Shown: positions 33,150 to 40,438 of the stretch, in pieces
Layout of the letters: every line of letters starts with the position of its first letter
How positions within the stretch are numbered: position 1 is the first letter of the stretch
NCBI GenBank assembly: GCA_964496035.1
Contig: CAZBXI010000008.1
Coordinates: 1-42,403, forward strand
Source of the DNA: EX4484-217-1 sp964496035
Lineage (GTDB): Archaea > Thermoproteota > Thermoprotei_A > EX4484-217-1
DNA: 42,403 nt
Direction of reading: 5' to 3'
Program-made: the position numbers and the translations under genes
The notes under the pieces: model-generated
Database searches by the model: none
Told to the model about the DNA's origin: nothing
Seen by the model: only the letters and a program-made list of their open reading frames with translations

Positions 33150-33839
33150 CTAGTCTCCGAAAGCTCTATCTCCAGCATCCCCTAGTCCCGGAACAATATA
33201 GCCCATTTCATTAATAACTTCATCGATAGCTACAGTGTATATTTTTAGATTTACATTTCTAAACTTCTCCAACACCTTAGCAATACCTACTGGCGTAGAT
33301 ATTACGGAAACTATGAAGTACCTTTTTGCTCTCCCCCTCTTTAAAACTTCATTCATAATTGAAACCATAGTTGAACCTGTTGCGAGCATAGGGTCTGCTA
33401 TTATAACTGTGTCTTCAGGCTTAATAGCCGGTATTTTTACGTAGCTAACTTCTATTTCAAACTCATAGCCAGGTTTCATACCTTTCTCCTCAACTCTCCT
33501 AGCAGAAACAACACCCTGCCTTGCAGCTGGAAATATTTTAATAAGTCCTTCAGTTAAAGGCATTGCAGCACGTAAAACAGTTATTATAACTACATGTTCC
33601 ATTCCCGGAATAGCAACACCCCTAGCCGGCCCTAAAGGAGTTTCAACGGTAACCTCCTTAACTTCAAACTCCTTTACAAGCTCTAAGCCAAGAACTCTAC
33701 CAAGCCTAACTAAGCCTTTCCTGAAATCTATTTGACCAGTTCTCTTATCCCTAAGCTTAGTTAGAACCGCTTGAGCATAGGGATGATCTACAACCTTAAC
33801 TCTTTCTCTCATCCAATCCTCTAATAACTTAGAACTCAA
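33150..33839 (-). CDS. upp: Uracil phosphoribosyltransferase
   Basis: 229 residues. The PRPP-binding loop is DTVIIADPMLATGSTMVSI, with VVIITVLRAAMPLTEGL and RVEEKGMKPG upstream and the uracil-binding end MGYIVPGLGDAGDRAFGD. It converts uracil and PRPP to UMP in pyrimidine salvage. Start TTG 33839 with GGTGG four bases upstream. A CCTTATTAATCC element near 33868-33879 lies at TATA distance. It converges with the archaeosortase gene, one base apart. Confidence 0.96.
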   Translation of the reverse strand: MSSKLLEDWMRERVKVVDHPYAQAVLTKLRDKRTGQIDFRKGLVRLGRVLGLELVKEFEVKEVTVETPLGPARGVAIPGMEHVVIITVLRAAMPLTEGLIKIFPAARQGVVSARRVEEKGMKPGYEFEIEVSYVKIPAIKPEDTVIIADPMLATGSTMVSIMNEVLKRGRAKRYFIVSVISTPVGIAKVLEKFRNVNLKIYTVAIDEVINEMGYIVPGLGDAGDRAFGD

Positions 33840-33942
33840 AAGCCCACCAACACTTAGAGAAAAAGGGATTAATAAGGTTTTACCAGCTAATCAGCATATA
33901 ATCCTATAGACCAGTAAAAACTTTATATAGAAAGTGGGTGGT

Positions 33943-33957
33943 ACACCTAATTGGTGT
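33943..33957 (+). promoter_or_regulatory. Inverted repeat at the start of the AbrB/PIN operon
   Basis: ACACC-TAATT-GGTGT spans the predicted transcription start (TATA at CTTTATATAG, about 33920-33929) and its right arm contains the GGTG ribosome-binding site. A second GGTG (33938-33941) two bases upstream can pair with the same CACC. It could be an AbrB antitoxin operator, or alternative hairpins that hide or free the ribosome-binding site. Confidence 0.5.
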
Positions 33958-33962
33958 GGGTA

Positions 33963-34220
33963 GTGGAACTTCTTCTGAAAGTAGATAAAAAAGGTAGAAT
34001 AACAATACCCTCGGAAATAAGACATAAATTTAAAATTAAAGACCTCGTAAAACTACGTATCACAAAGGATAAACTTATACTTGAACCCGTAAAAAACCCG
34101 CTACATGAACTTACACTGCTTGTCATCGATAGTGAAGGAGATATCGTGAAAGACATTAAAATTTTCAGAAAAAGAGCTGAAGAGGAAATAAAAAAGATAA
34201 CTAAGAAAACAGGGGAATAA
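33963..34220 (+). CDS. AbrB/MazE-type antitoxin
   Basis: About 85 residues with a SpoVT/AbrB swapped-hairpin N-terminus: LLLKVDKKGRITIPSEIRHKFKIKDLVKLRI. A charged C-terminal helix (RKRAEEEIKKITKK) follows that would contact the toxin. GTG 33963 is chosen because GGTG at 33953-33956 lies six bases upstream; the longer TTG 33951 form lacks a site. It is followed three bases later by a PIN toxin gene. The inverted repeat at 33943-33957 is its likely operator. Confidence 0.82.
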   Translation: MELLLKVDKKGRITIPSEIRHKFKIKDLVKLRITKDKLILEPVKNPLHELTLLVIDSEGDIVKDIKIFRKRAEEEIKKITKKTGE

Positions 34221-34222
34221 AC

Positions 34223-34630
34223 ATGCTTATTGAAACAGACATTATTATCTCTTTAGTTAGGAAAAACGATAAACAACACTATAATACATTAAAAATACTT
34301 GAAAAACATAAAAAAGAACTTTCACTATCCCCATATTCTCTTAGTGAATTAGACTTGCTGGTATGGTCAGATACTTTTAAAGTTAAGAATAAGGAATTAT
34401 TTTTTAAACTCCTCGAGGAAACAATAAAATTCTACGATGTAGATATAGTAAAACCTAAAGCACTTCACGTAGCTAAGGCTTACGAGTTAAGGCTCAAATA
34501 TGGTCTTTTATTTTTCGATAGCTTACATGCAGCTACAGCAATAATAGAGAAAACGCCCCTACTAAGCTACGATGGAGTGTACGAGAAAGTAAAGGAATTA
34601 AAATACATTAATCCATTAACTTTGGTTTAA
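34223..34630 (+). CDS. PIN-domain toxin (VapC-like)
   Basis: 135 residues. The four acidic PIN positions are Asp6 (ETDIIISL), Glu42 (LSELDLL), Asp99 (FFDSLHAATAI) and Asp117 (SYDGVYEKV). Predicted Mg-dependent ribonuclease held in check by the AbrB-type antitoxin just upstream. Start ATG with AGGGGA before it. The last 23 bases overlap a GNAT remnant on the opposite strand. Active site intact. Confidence 0.86.
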   Translation: MLIETDIIISLVRKNDKQHYNTLKILEKHKKELSLSPYSLSELDLLVWSDTFKVKNKELFFKLLEETIKFYDVDIVKPKALHVAKAYELRLKYGLLFFDSLHAATAIIEKTPLLSYDGVYEKVKELKYINPLTLV

Positions 34631-34829
34631 AGTAATACCAGCGTCTTCTACCTATAACCCTATATCCTAATTTCTCGTATATTATTATTGCTGGTTTATT
34701 GTCTTCTCTTACATGGAGCATTGCCTTACCCGAACACCGAATAGCATCCCTAATTATTGCGAATATAGTTATCTTAGCAAAACTTCCTCTCCTAAATTTT
34801 TCTCTAGTGAACACATACCTAACAGTTTC
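34608..34829 (-). pseudogene. Truncated GNAT acetyltransferase remnant
   Basis: The minus-strand frame encodes the C-terminal two-thirds of a GNAT fold: ETVRYVFTREKFRRGSFAK (acetyl-CoA motif A with R-x-x-G-x-F/A), then LHVREDNKPAIIIYEKLGYRVIGRRRWYYF (motif B). The N-terminal region is missing: the frame hits a TGA at 34830-34832, and upstream sequence shows stops in all frames. GTG 34814 could start a 68-residue product but would lack the first strands. Probably a decaying gene; a short functional protein is less likely. Confidence 0.65.
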
Positions 34830-34982
34830 TCAGGACGATAAGGCCTAAAATGTTTAGAGTTAATAACCATACCTAAATATGGTTCAAGCTCTCTAAAATT
34901 CCTTTTTCTAAAAACACTTCCTTACTACAACTGCTTAACTTGAAACGTACACCATGCTTGTGTTATTATTTCTCGTAGTTAG

Positions 34983-35459
34983 CTAAAATCTCCGTACTAT
35001 ATGCTCCCATTTCATTATTCCTTTAGGTTTAGGAGCATGCTCACTCTTCGCTATACTATGTAGTTTTTCATCTTCGGTTAACAATATGATGTCATAGTGT
35101 ACTGCGGTTGCATATATTATTCTATCAAAATAGTCAGGGATTTTGAATTCGGTTAATAGTTTATCTGCTATTTCCTCTATTTCGGCGTTAGTTAAAATGG
35201 TTTGAGAAAATTTTGTGCTATTCAATAGTACCTTAAGACCCTTCCTAAATCTTCTCAAAAACAATTCCCGTTTACTAGGCATTCTTTTCAACTGACTAAT
35301 TATAATCCATTTTGCTTCAACCAGCGATGCCGGGTTATAAAGTAGAGAGTATTTGCTCAGAAGCTTAGGGAATACTTCATTAAACTTTTTAAGCTTTACA
35401 CCAATACCGAAAATCGGTAAGAGATATGTTGTATCAAGTAGCAGTTTAACCGTAAACAC
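34983..35459 (-). CDS. PIN-domain toxin-like protein
   Basis: About 158 residues. KLLLDTTYLLPIFG has the first PIN Asp (residue 9), SLVEAKW the Glu, IPDYFDRIIYATAV the third Asp and LLTEDEKL the fourth. GTG 35459 is preferred; the earlier ATG (35501) would add residues with no counterpart before the first PIN strand. It overlaps the AbrB-type antitoxin gene by 14 bases. A ribonuclease toxin is inferred from family and pairing. Confidence 0.82.
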   Translation of the reverse strand: MFTVKLLLDTTYLLPIFGIGVKLKKFNEVFPKLLSKYSLLYNPASLVEAKWIIISQLKRMPSKRELFLRRFRKGLKVLLNSTKFSQTILTNAEIEEIADKLLTEFKIPDYFDRIIYATAVHYDIILLTEDEKLHSIAKSEHAPKPKGIMKWEHIVRRF

Positions 35460-35691
35460 CTCTTTCCTTCTGTAGTTTTTCACTAATCTTTTCAACCTCA
35501 TTAGGGGTTAGCTCTACTATTTTATCCCTAATTAAATCTTCTATTGTTGGAAGAGCCTCTATTATCAATTTCGAACCTTTCACTATGGCTCTTACGGAAC
35601 CTCCAGGCTTAATTCCTACAGCTTTACGAACCTCTTTTGTAGTGTATATTTCACCCTTCTTTCCAACCTTTAAAATAACTTCCGAAAACAC
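35446..35691 (-). CDS. AbrB/MazE-type antitoxin
   Basis: 81 residues. The N-terminal swapped-hairpin motif is SEVILKVGKKGEIYTTKEVRKAVGIKPGGSVRAIV. A C-terminal helix (VELTPNEVEKISEKLQKER) would bind the toxin. GTG 35691 has GGAG six bases upstream, and a TATA box (35723-35732) sits at the right distance. The end overlaps the PIN gene by 14 bases. Confidence 0.83.
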   Translation of the reverse strand: MFSEVILKVGKKGEIYTTKEVRKAVGIKPGGSVRAIVKGSKLIIEALPTIEDLIRDKIVELTPNEVEKISEKLQKERGVYG

Positions 35692-35722
35692 ATATATCTC
35701 CGCGAATTCTAATCAAGGTCAG

Positions 35723-35732
35723 AATATATAAA
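35723..35732 (-). promoter_or_regulatory. TATA box for the second AbrB/PIN operon
   Basis: TTTATATATT on the minus strand places a start near 35703, giving a leader of about 12 bases that contains the GGAG site before GTG 35691. Confidence 0.55.
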
Positions 35733-35804
35733 GCTTCCGACATTGTTGAAACGCTAATAAACGAATAAAACCTTCGAAAACATAGTTAATTTAAGGTGGG
35801 AAAA

Positions 35805-36248
35805 ATGCGTATAGCTATAGGTTCCGATTACACTTATAACATTGCTAAGTTTGTTTACGAGTACTTAAAGAAAAAAGGTTATGAACTAATTCCTGTTGGT
35901 GCTTTGAAAACAGGTAAGCTTGAACCATGGCCTAAAGTAGGTTTTGAAGTCGGTAAACTTGTTGCTGAAGGTAAAGCAGACATGGGAATCGTAATATGCT
36001 ACACTGGAACAGGTGTTTCAATAGCTGCAAACAAAGTTAAAGGGGTTAGAGCGGCCCTAGTTACCGATGCTAAAAACGCTGAAGGAGCAAGACTCTGGAA
36101 TGATGCTAACGTCCTAGCAATAAGCGCTAGACTAACATCTGAAGAAGTAGCTAAAGAAATACTTGAAGCATGGTTTAAAGTAAAGGAACCTGATCCTAGC
36201 GAGAAAGAAAACATAGAAATACTCAAGAAACTCGATGAAGAAAGATGA
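35805..36248 (+). CDS. rpiB: RpiB/LacAB-family sugar-phosphate isomerase
   Basis: 147 residues of the RpiB fold: MRIAIGSDYTYNIAKFVYEYL, then GIVICYTGTGVSIAANKVKGVRAALVTD and GARLWNDANVLAISARLT. These are the phosphate-loop and active-site segments. The classic bacterial catalytic Cys lies in the CYTGTG loop here. The reaction is ribose-5-phosphate/ribulose-5-phosphate isomerisation or a related aldose-ketose conversion. ATG 35805 is chosen with GGTG at 35795-35798; a GTG at 35796 falls inside that site and is unlikely. Upstream AATAAAAC may be a TATA box. Confidence 0.9.
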   Translation: MRIAIGSDYTYNIAKFVYEYLKKKGYELIPVGALKTGKLEPWPKVGFEVGKLVAEGKADMGIVICYTGTGVSIAANKVKGVRAALVTDAKNAEGARLWNDANVLAISARLTSEEVAKEILEAWFKVKEPDPSEKENIEILKKLDEER

Positions 36249-36252
36249 AACA

Positions 36253-36444
36253 TTAATTATCTAGATTTTTCCTCAACTCTCTTAGTATGTTTAACACCTT
36301 CTCGTAGCTTATATTCGGCTCCTTAATCACCTCAAACAGTAGTGGTTTCTTTAAACCAACATTCACTAAATCATCGCTTCTACATTCCATCTTTACTTGC
36401 CTATTATTCACAACATACGCTAAGTACACTAAAAAACACAGCAT
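36253..36444 (-). CDS. Possible small protein of unknown function
   Basis: A 63-residue ORF with a hydrophobic N-terminus followed by CRSDDLVNVGLKKPLLFEVI and a charged helix. ATG 36444 or an internal GTG could start it, and no ribosome-binding site is visible. A GTTTTAAG element upstream suggests a leaderless transcript. Composition is protein-like, but the evidence is weak. Confidence 0.35.
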   Translation of the reverse strand: MLCFLVYLAYVVNNRQVKMECRSDDLVNVGLKKPLLFEVIKEPNISYEKVLNILRELRKNLDN

Positions 36445-36551
36445 AACTTAAAACAATAGTTACAGGGTTAAGAAAAACCACCGGAAATATGAACCTTAAG
36501 TGCATTAATCTATAAGGCATTTAAGCATTACCTAAAACACCTACATAAAAC

Positions 36552-37157
36552 CTAGTAGAAAACCTTCAACGACACCTTCTTAGCCCTAACAAAATACAGT
36601 ACCGCCATAGCTAAACAAACTAAACCACTAATAACCAAGCTTAAAGCATAAAACAATATAAATCCAACTAAGGGAATTATCGCCCCCAAAATATAAGCCA
36701 AAACAGCAGCAACAATAGCTACAATTAGAAGAACAATAACCTCCTTCAAATTATCAATAATAAACGGTAAAGCCTTCATAATAGACTTAACAGGTTTCTC
36801 ACCATCAACAACCATAACAACAATAGAATATAGAGCAGCAGGAATCAAAATCACAGTTAAAGCTAGAAGAGTTGCAAGAAAAGAAGTAACAATAGCATCA
36901 TCCAACCTCTCAGAAACCTTCCTCCAAGCAGCTCCAACATCAATAGTTTTCCCTTCAACAGCAAAAGCTAAAGCCTGAACCATCACAGCATAGGAAATAA
37001 AAGACAAAAGAGAAGCTAAAGCACTACCAACAAAACCCAAACGCGTAAAAGCAGAAACAACATGCACAACAAACGGAACAAGCAAAGGCATAAGAATCTT
37101 AGGATACCTAGACAAAACACCTAAAGCACAAGAAAAAGAATCAACAGCCAACGACAT
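36552..37157 (-). CDS. Polytopic membrane protein (DUF4013-like arrangement)
   Basis: About 201 residues with five to six membrane helices, a short loop VEGKTIDVGAAWRKVSERLDDAI, and a repeat-like second half. The architecture (paired helices around an amphipathic W-x-K-x-x-x-R segment) resembles DUF4013/GDPD-membrane-type proteins; this is a low-confidence match. ATG 37157 is preferred over upstream starts because it begins the first helix cleanly and a CTTTTTAGG element is about 25 bases before it. Third positions are mostly T, unlike genes on the other strand. Confidence 0.7.
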   Translation of the reverse strand: MSLAVDSFSCALGVLSRYPKILMPLLVPFVVHVVSAFTRLGFVGSALASLLSFISYAVMVQALAFAVEGKTIDVGAAWRKVSERLDDAIVTSFLATLLALTVILIPAALYSIVVMVVDGEKPVKSIMKALPFIIDNLKEVIVLLIVAIVAAVLAYILGAIIPLVGFILFYALSLVISGLVCLAMAVLYFVRAKKVSLKVFY

Positions 37158-37242
37158 ACCAGCCCAACACCTAAAAAGCTCCCCTAAAGAACATCTAATG
37201 TAGCCCTGTAAATAAAAGTAGTGATAACTATATAGGGTTACT

Positions 37243-38160
37243 CTATAAACCATGCCTTAATAACATTTCCAAACCTTGTTCTAGACTTACCTTAGGCTTA
37301 AAACCCAAAACCCTTACCGCCTTAGAAATATCGGCAACACTACGCTCAATATCTCCAGGTCTTTTATCTTCATAAATAGGTTTAACCTTTAACCCTGATA
37401 TCCTCAATATTATTTCAGCAAGCTCATCAATACTAACCTCCCTGCCCGAAGCGATATTGAAAACATCACAAACCTTCTTCTCAATAGCAAGTCTTATAGC
37501 TTCAGAAACATCATCAACGTAGATAAAATCTCTCGTCTGAGAGCCATCACCATAGATTATAGGAGGTAAACCTTCCTTAATCCTTTCAATAAACTTAGAA
37601 ACAACACCAGCATAGGAGCTTGTCTGACCAGGACCGTAAACATTAAAGATCCTTAAAATAGCATACCTTAAACCATAAACTCTACCGTAAAAACGCAAAA
37701 CATACTCGCTCATAAGCTTACTTAAACCATAAGGTGAAATAGGCTCAGTAGGATGATTCTCATCAATAGGAAGGTATTTCGGATTACCGTAAACAGCAGC
37801 AGAACTCAAATACACGAGAAAATCAACATTAGAATCCAAAGAGCATTTAGCAGTAGAAACTGTACCTAAAACATTGTTATCAAAGTACATTAAAGGTTTC
37901 CTAACAGATTCTTCAACATCAACATATGCTGCAGCATGAACAACAACATCAACCCCTCTAAGAGAACTTTTCAACTTAACCTCATCCCTAACATCACCCA
38001 CAATCACTGGAATACCTTTCTCCCTAAGCCTAGAAACACCTAAACTCGAAGCTCTCTCCAAACTATCGTAAACAACAACATCAAAACCCCTATCAGCAAG
38101 ATATAACGCTAAATTATGTCCAATAAAACCAGCACCACCAGTGACCAAAACTTTGACCAT
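37243..38160 (-). CDS. NAD-dependent nucleotide-sugar epimerase/dehydratase (GalE-like)
   Basis: 305 residues, extended SDR family. GGAGFIG at 8-14 binds NAD, a catalytic Ser is at about 120, and Tyr144 with Lys148 in SPYGLSKLMSEY complete the site. FNVYGPGQ, YGDGSQTRDFIYVDDV and KRPGDIERSVADISKA are typical of UDP-glucose 4-epimerase-like enzymes. It would make UDP-galactose or a related NDP-sugar for surface glycans. It is divergent from the AglJ-like and pyrophosphorylase genes. The specific sugar is undetermined. Confidence 0.92.
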   Translation of the reverse strand: MVKVLVTGGAGFIGHNLALYLADRGFDVVVYDSLERASSLGVSRLREKGIPVIVGDVRDEVKLKSSLRGVDVVVHAAAYVDVEESVRKPLMYFDNNVLGTVSTAKCSLDSNVDFLVYLSSAAVYGNPKYLPIDENHPTEPISPYGLSKLMSEYVLRFYGRVYGLRYAILRIFNVYGPGQTSSYAGVVSKFIERIKEGLPPIIYGDGSQTRDFIYVDDVSEAIRLAIEKKVCDVFNIASGREVSIDELAEIILRISGLKVKPIYEDKRPGDIERSVADISKAVRVLGFKPKVSLEQGLEMLLRHGL

Positions 38161-38323
38161 AAACTTTAACCCTCAAAACCTAGTGTTCTAGTATAGAAAT
38201 GTAAATTTTTCCCAGAAAGGGAAACACTATAGGGAAACTTTACTTAAAAATAATAAGCGAGAAATAGTTGTAACAATAAACATTAACATAGGTAGCATAG
38301 GTAGTGAAGTACGCTGATGAGTG

Positions 38324-39229
38324 ATGTCTAAAGATATTAACTCCGAAGTAACAGTAGTAATACCAACACTAAACGAGGCAGAAGCAATAGGAAAGGTCAT
38401 TGATGAACTAAAACAACATGGAATAGAAAACATTATAGTAGTTGACGGGCACTCAACAGATGAAACACCTAAAATAGCTGAAGAGAAAGGTGCAAAAGTT
38501 ATTTTCCAGGAGGGAAAAGGGAAAGCATTAGCAATAAAAACAGCACTAAAACATGTAAAATCATCATACATTCTAGTAATGGATGGAGACTACACATACC
38601 CTGCAAGACATGTTAAAGAACTCTATGAGAAAATAAAGGAAGGCTATGATGAAGTTATAGGAGCTAGGAAATGGTCTAGAAAAACCCAAGAACTCATTTT
38701 CAGAATAGGAAACCGCATGCTAACACTACTATTCAACCTCCTTTTCGGAGCAAAACTATCAGATGTTCTATCCGGAATGTACATAGTAAGAAAAGACAGA
38801 TTATCAGACGCACTATTTGAAACGAAAGGATTCAGTATTGAAACGGAAATAGCAGCACATATAGCATCAACAACAATGAAAATAGCGGAAATACCAATAG
38901 AGTACAGGAAGAGAATAGGGAAGAAGAAACTAAGAATAAAACATGGATTCCTAATAGCAAAAGACATGATAAGATTAGCTTGGAGATATAACCCAGTATT
39001 CACGATTTTCGCGGCAGGAGCACTACTACTAATACCAGGCCTAACTCTTGGAACTTGGGTAGCATACCACTACTTCTTCACAGGAATCAAATACTACGTT
39101 AAAGGCTTAGTAGCAATAATGCTCACCTTAGCGGGGTTCCAATCACTACTAGTAGCAATCCTAGCCCTATACCTTAAAAGAATGGAATACAGGTTAAATA
39201 GGAGAATTATGGAGCTTAAAAGAGAATAA
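38324..39229 (+). CDS. GT2 glycosyltransferase, AglJ-like (dolichol-phosphate hexosyltransferase)
   Basis: 301 residues. The GT2 fold shows VVIPTLNEAEAIGKVID, VVDGHSTDET, a G-K-G-K-A motif, MDGDYTYPARHV (D-x-D), SGMYIVRKDRL and FSIETEIAAH. Two membrane helices follow at the C-terminus (about 235-260 and 270-292). The DGHSTDET wording and the G-I/S-E-T-E-x-A motif match AglJ-type enzymes, which put the first sugar on dolichol phosphate in archaeal N-glycosylation; Dpm1-like activity is the alternative. ATG 38324 is preferred to GTG 38321. Confidence 0.82.
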   Translation: MSKDINSEVTVVIPTLNEAEAIGKVIDELKQHGIENIIVVDGHSTDETPKIAEEKGAKVIFQEGKGKALAIKTALKHVKSSYILVMDGDYTYPARHVKELYEKIKEGYDEVIGARKWSRKTQELIFRIGNRMLTLLFNLLFGAKLSDVLSGMYIVRKDRLSDALFETKGFSIETEIAAHIASTTMKIAEIPIEYRKRIGKKKLRIKHGFLIAKDMIRLAWRYNPVFTIFAAGALLLIPGLTLGTWVAYHYFFTGIKYYVKGLVAIMLTLAGFQSLLVAILALYLKRMEYRLNRRIMELKRE

Positions 39230-39308
39230 TAACCTATAAGAATAAATATTAGGCTAAGCTTATCATAGGTAAAATACACCCCCAAGCAGTTTTAGAGAAT
39301 GATGAGCA

Positions 39309-40058
39309 ATGATGAAAGTTAAAGGGGTAATTCTCTGCGGGGGTGAAGGAAAACGGCTAAGACCTCTAACATACTATTTCCAGAAAACAATGATCCCGGT
39401 AGGTAGGAAGCAGAAACCACTCCTAGAATACATAGTTAAACTTCTAAAATACCATGGAATAGAAGATCTAGTTCTCCTAGTAGGTTACAAGCACGAACAA
39501 ATAGTAAACTACTTTGAAAACGGAGAAAGATTCGGAGTAAAAATAAGCTACATAGTAGACAGCCCAAAATACAAGGGAACAGGAGGAGCACTTCTAAACG
39601 CATACCTTAAAGGAGCTTTTGATAATGTGAAAACATTGCTCATATACTATGGCGATATTCTTTCAAACATAAACCTAACAGAAATGCTAAACAAACACTG
39701 GGAATGGAACTCAGCAGCAACCCTAGCAGTAGCAGCAAAATACCAAATCCCAGTAGGAGTAGTTGAAACAAAGGGAAACAAAGTAGTAGGAGTGAAGGAG
39801 AAACCATGGCTAAACATTAAAGCAACCATAGGAATCCTAGCCCTAGAAACAAACACGCTGAAAGTACTGGAGAAGTTAAGCGAGAAAAAAAGGGAATTAG
39901 ACATTATGGGAGATTTAATACCGGAACTAATCAAGGGAAAACACCCGGTATACGCATATCAGTATAAAGGAAAATGGTACGACGTAGGAACAACAGAAAG
40001 ATATGAAAAACTAGACAGCAACAAAATAGAGGAAATGTTCAAAAACATAATGAGATAG
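39309..40058 (+). CDS. Sugar-1-phosphate nucleotidyltransferase
   Basis: 249 residues. GVILCGGEGKRLRPLT near the N-terminus is the pyrophosphorylase nucleotide motif. KTMIPVGRKQKPLLEYIV, ISYIVDSPKYKGTGGALL, YYGDILSN and the C-terminal YKGKWYDVGTTERYE follow. The enzyme makes an NDP-sugar (UDP- or dTDP-hexose) from a sugar 1-phosphate and NTP. It is an AglF/RfbA-type partner of the adjacent epimerase and glycosyltransferase. A second ATG (39312) is also possible. No C-terminal acyltransferase domain is present. Confidence 0.92.
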   Translation: MMKVKGVILCGGEGKRLRPLTYYFQKTMIPVGRKQKPLLEYIVKLLKYHGIEDLVLLVGYKHEQIVNYFENGERFGVKISYIVDSPKYKGTGGALLNAYLKGAFDNVKTLLIYYGDILSNINLTEMLNKHWEWNSAATLAVAAKYQIPVGVVETKGNKVVGVKEKPWLNIKATIGILALETNTLKVLEKLSEKKRELDIMGDLIPELIKGKHPVYAYQYKGKWYDVGTTERYEKLDSNKIEEMFKNIMR

Positions 40059-40438
40059 TCGAAGAATATTTCAGAAAATGAATCAAAGCACAGGGTTATT
40101 ATTGAAAGTACGGTATCGTAGCAATAGAATTCTATTGATGAACCTAATTGTAACCGAGAAATCATGACTCATTAACATTATTTTCGCTATAGAAACTATC
40201 CTTACAGACCTTACAGAAGCATATACTATCAGGGGGTTAAAACAGAATCTTTACATGTTGAACATTTACTATTTAGTATTTGAATTAGATTACACTTTAG
40301 CAGAAGAATTGGATAAAGACGGTAGTAGAATGCAAAGAAACTCACAGTAGCGGAATATGCGGAACCGAGCGAAAGCTTAATAGCTCAGCAGAAATAGTTT
40401 TACATGAAGTTAAGTGCGGCTTCTCCTGGTGTAAAAAT
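40059..40438. other. 380-base gap before the sugar ABC operon
   Basis: No convincing gene. The plus strand has a 31-codon ORF at about 40258-40350 in a longer start-less open stretch, and a TTGATGA that lacks a downstream D box. Close to the ABC gene, AATAGTTTTACAT (about 40394-40406) is TATA-like and GGTG (40428-40431) is the ribosome-binding site. The middle may carry regulatory sequence for the sugar operon; nothing specific can be shown. Confidence 0.45.

Noticed and set aside
36900..37200. ACA/AAC-rich stretch that looks like a simple repeat
   Set aside because: It is the complement of T-ending codons in a membrane protein gene; no fixed repeat unit exists.
39297..39318. Repeated ATGATGA strings resembling C boxes
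   Set aside because: No CTGA follows at guide distance; the strings are the start-codon region of the nucleotidyltransferase gene.
40136..40190. TTGATGA as a possible C box
   Set aside because: No D' or D box CTGA lies at the required spacing, and the first base does not fit the consensus.
40258..40350. 31-codon ORF before the sugar-binding protein
   Set aside because: No ribosome-binding site, no family, and the open frame extends upstream without a start; chance is likely.
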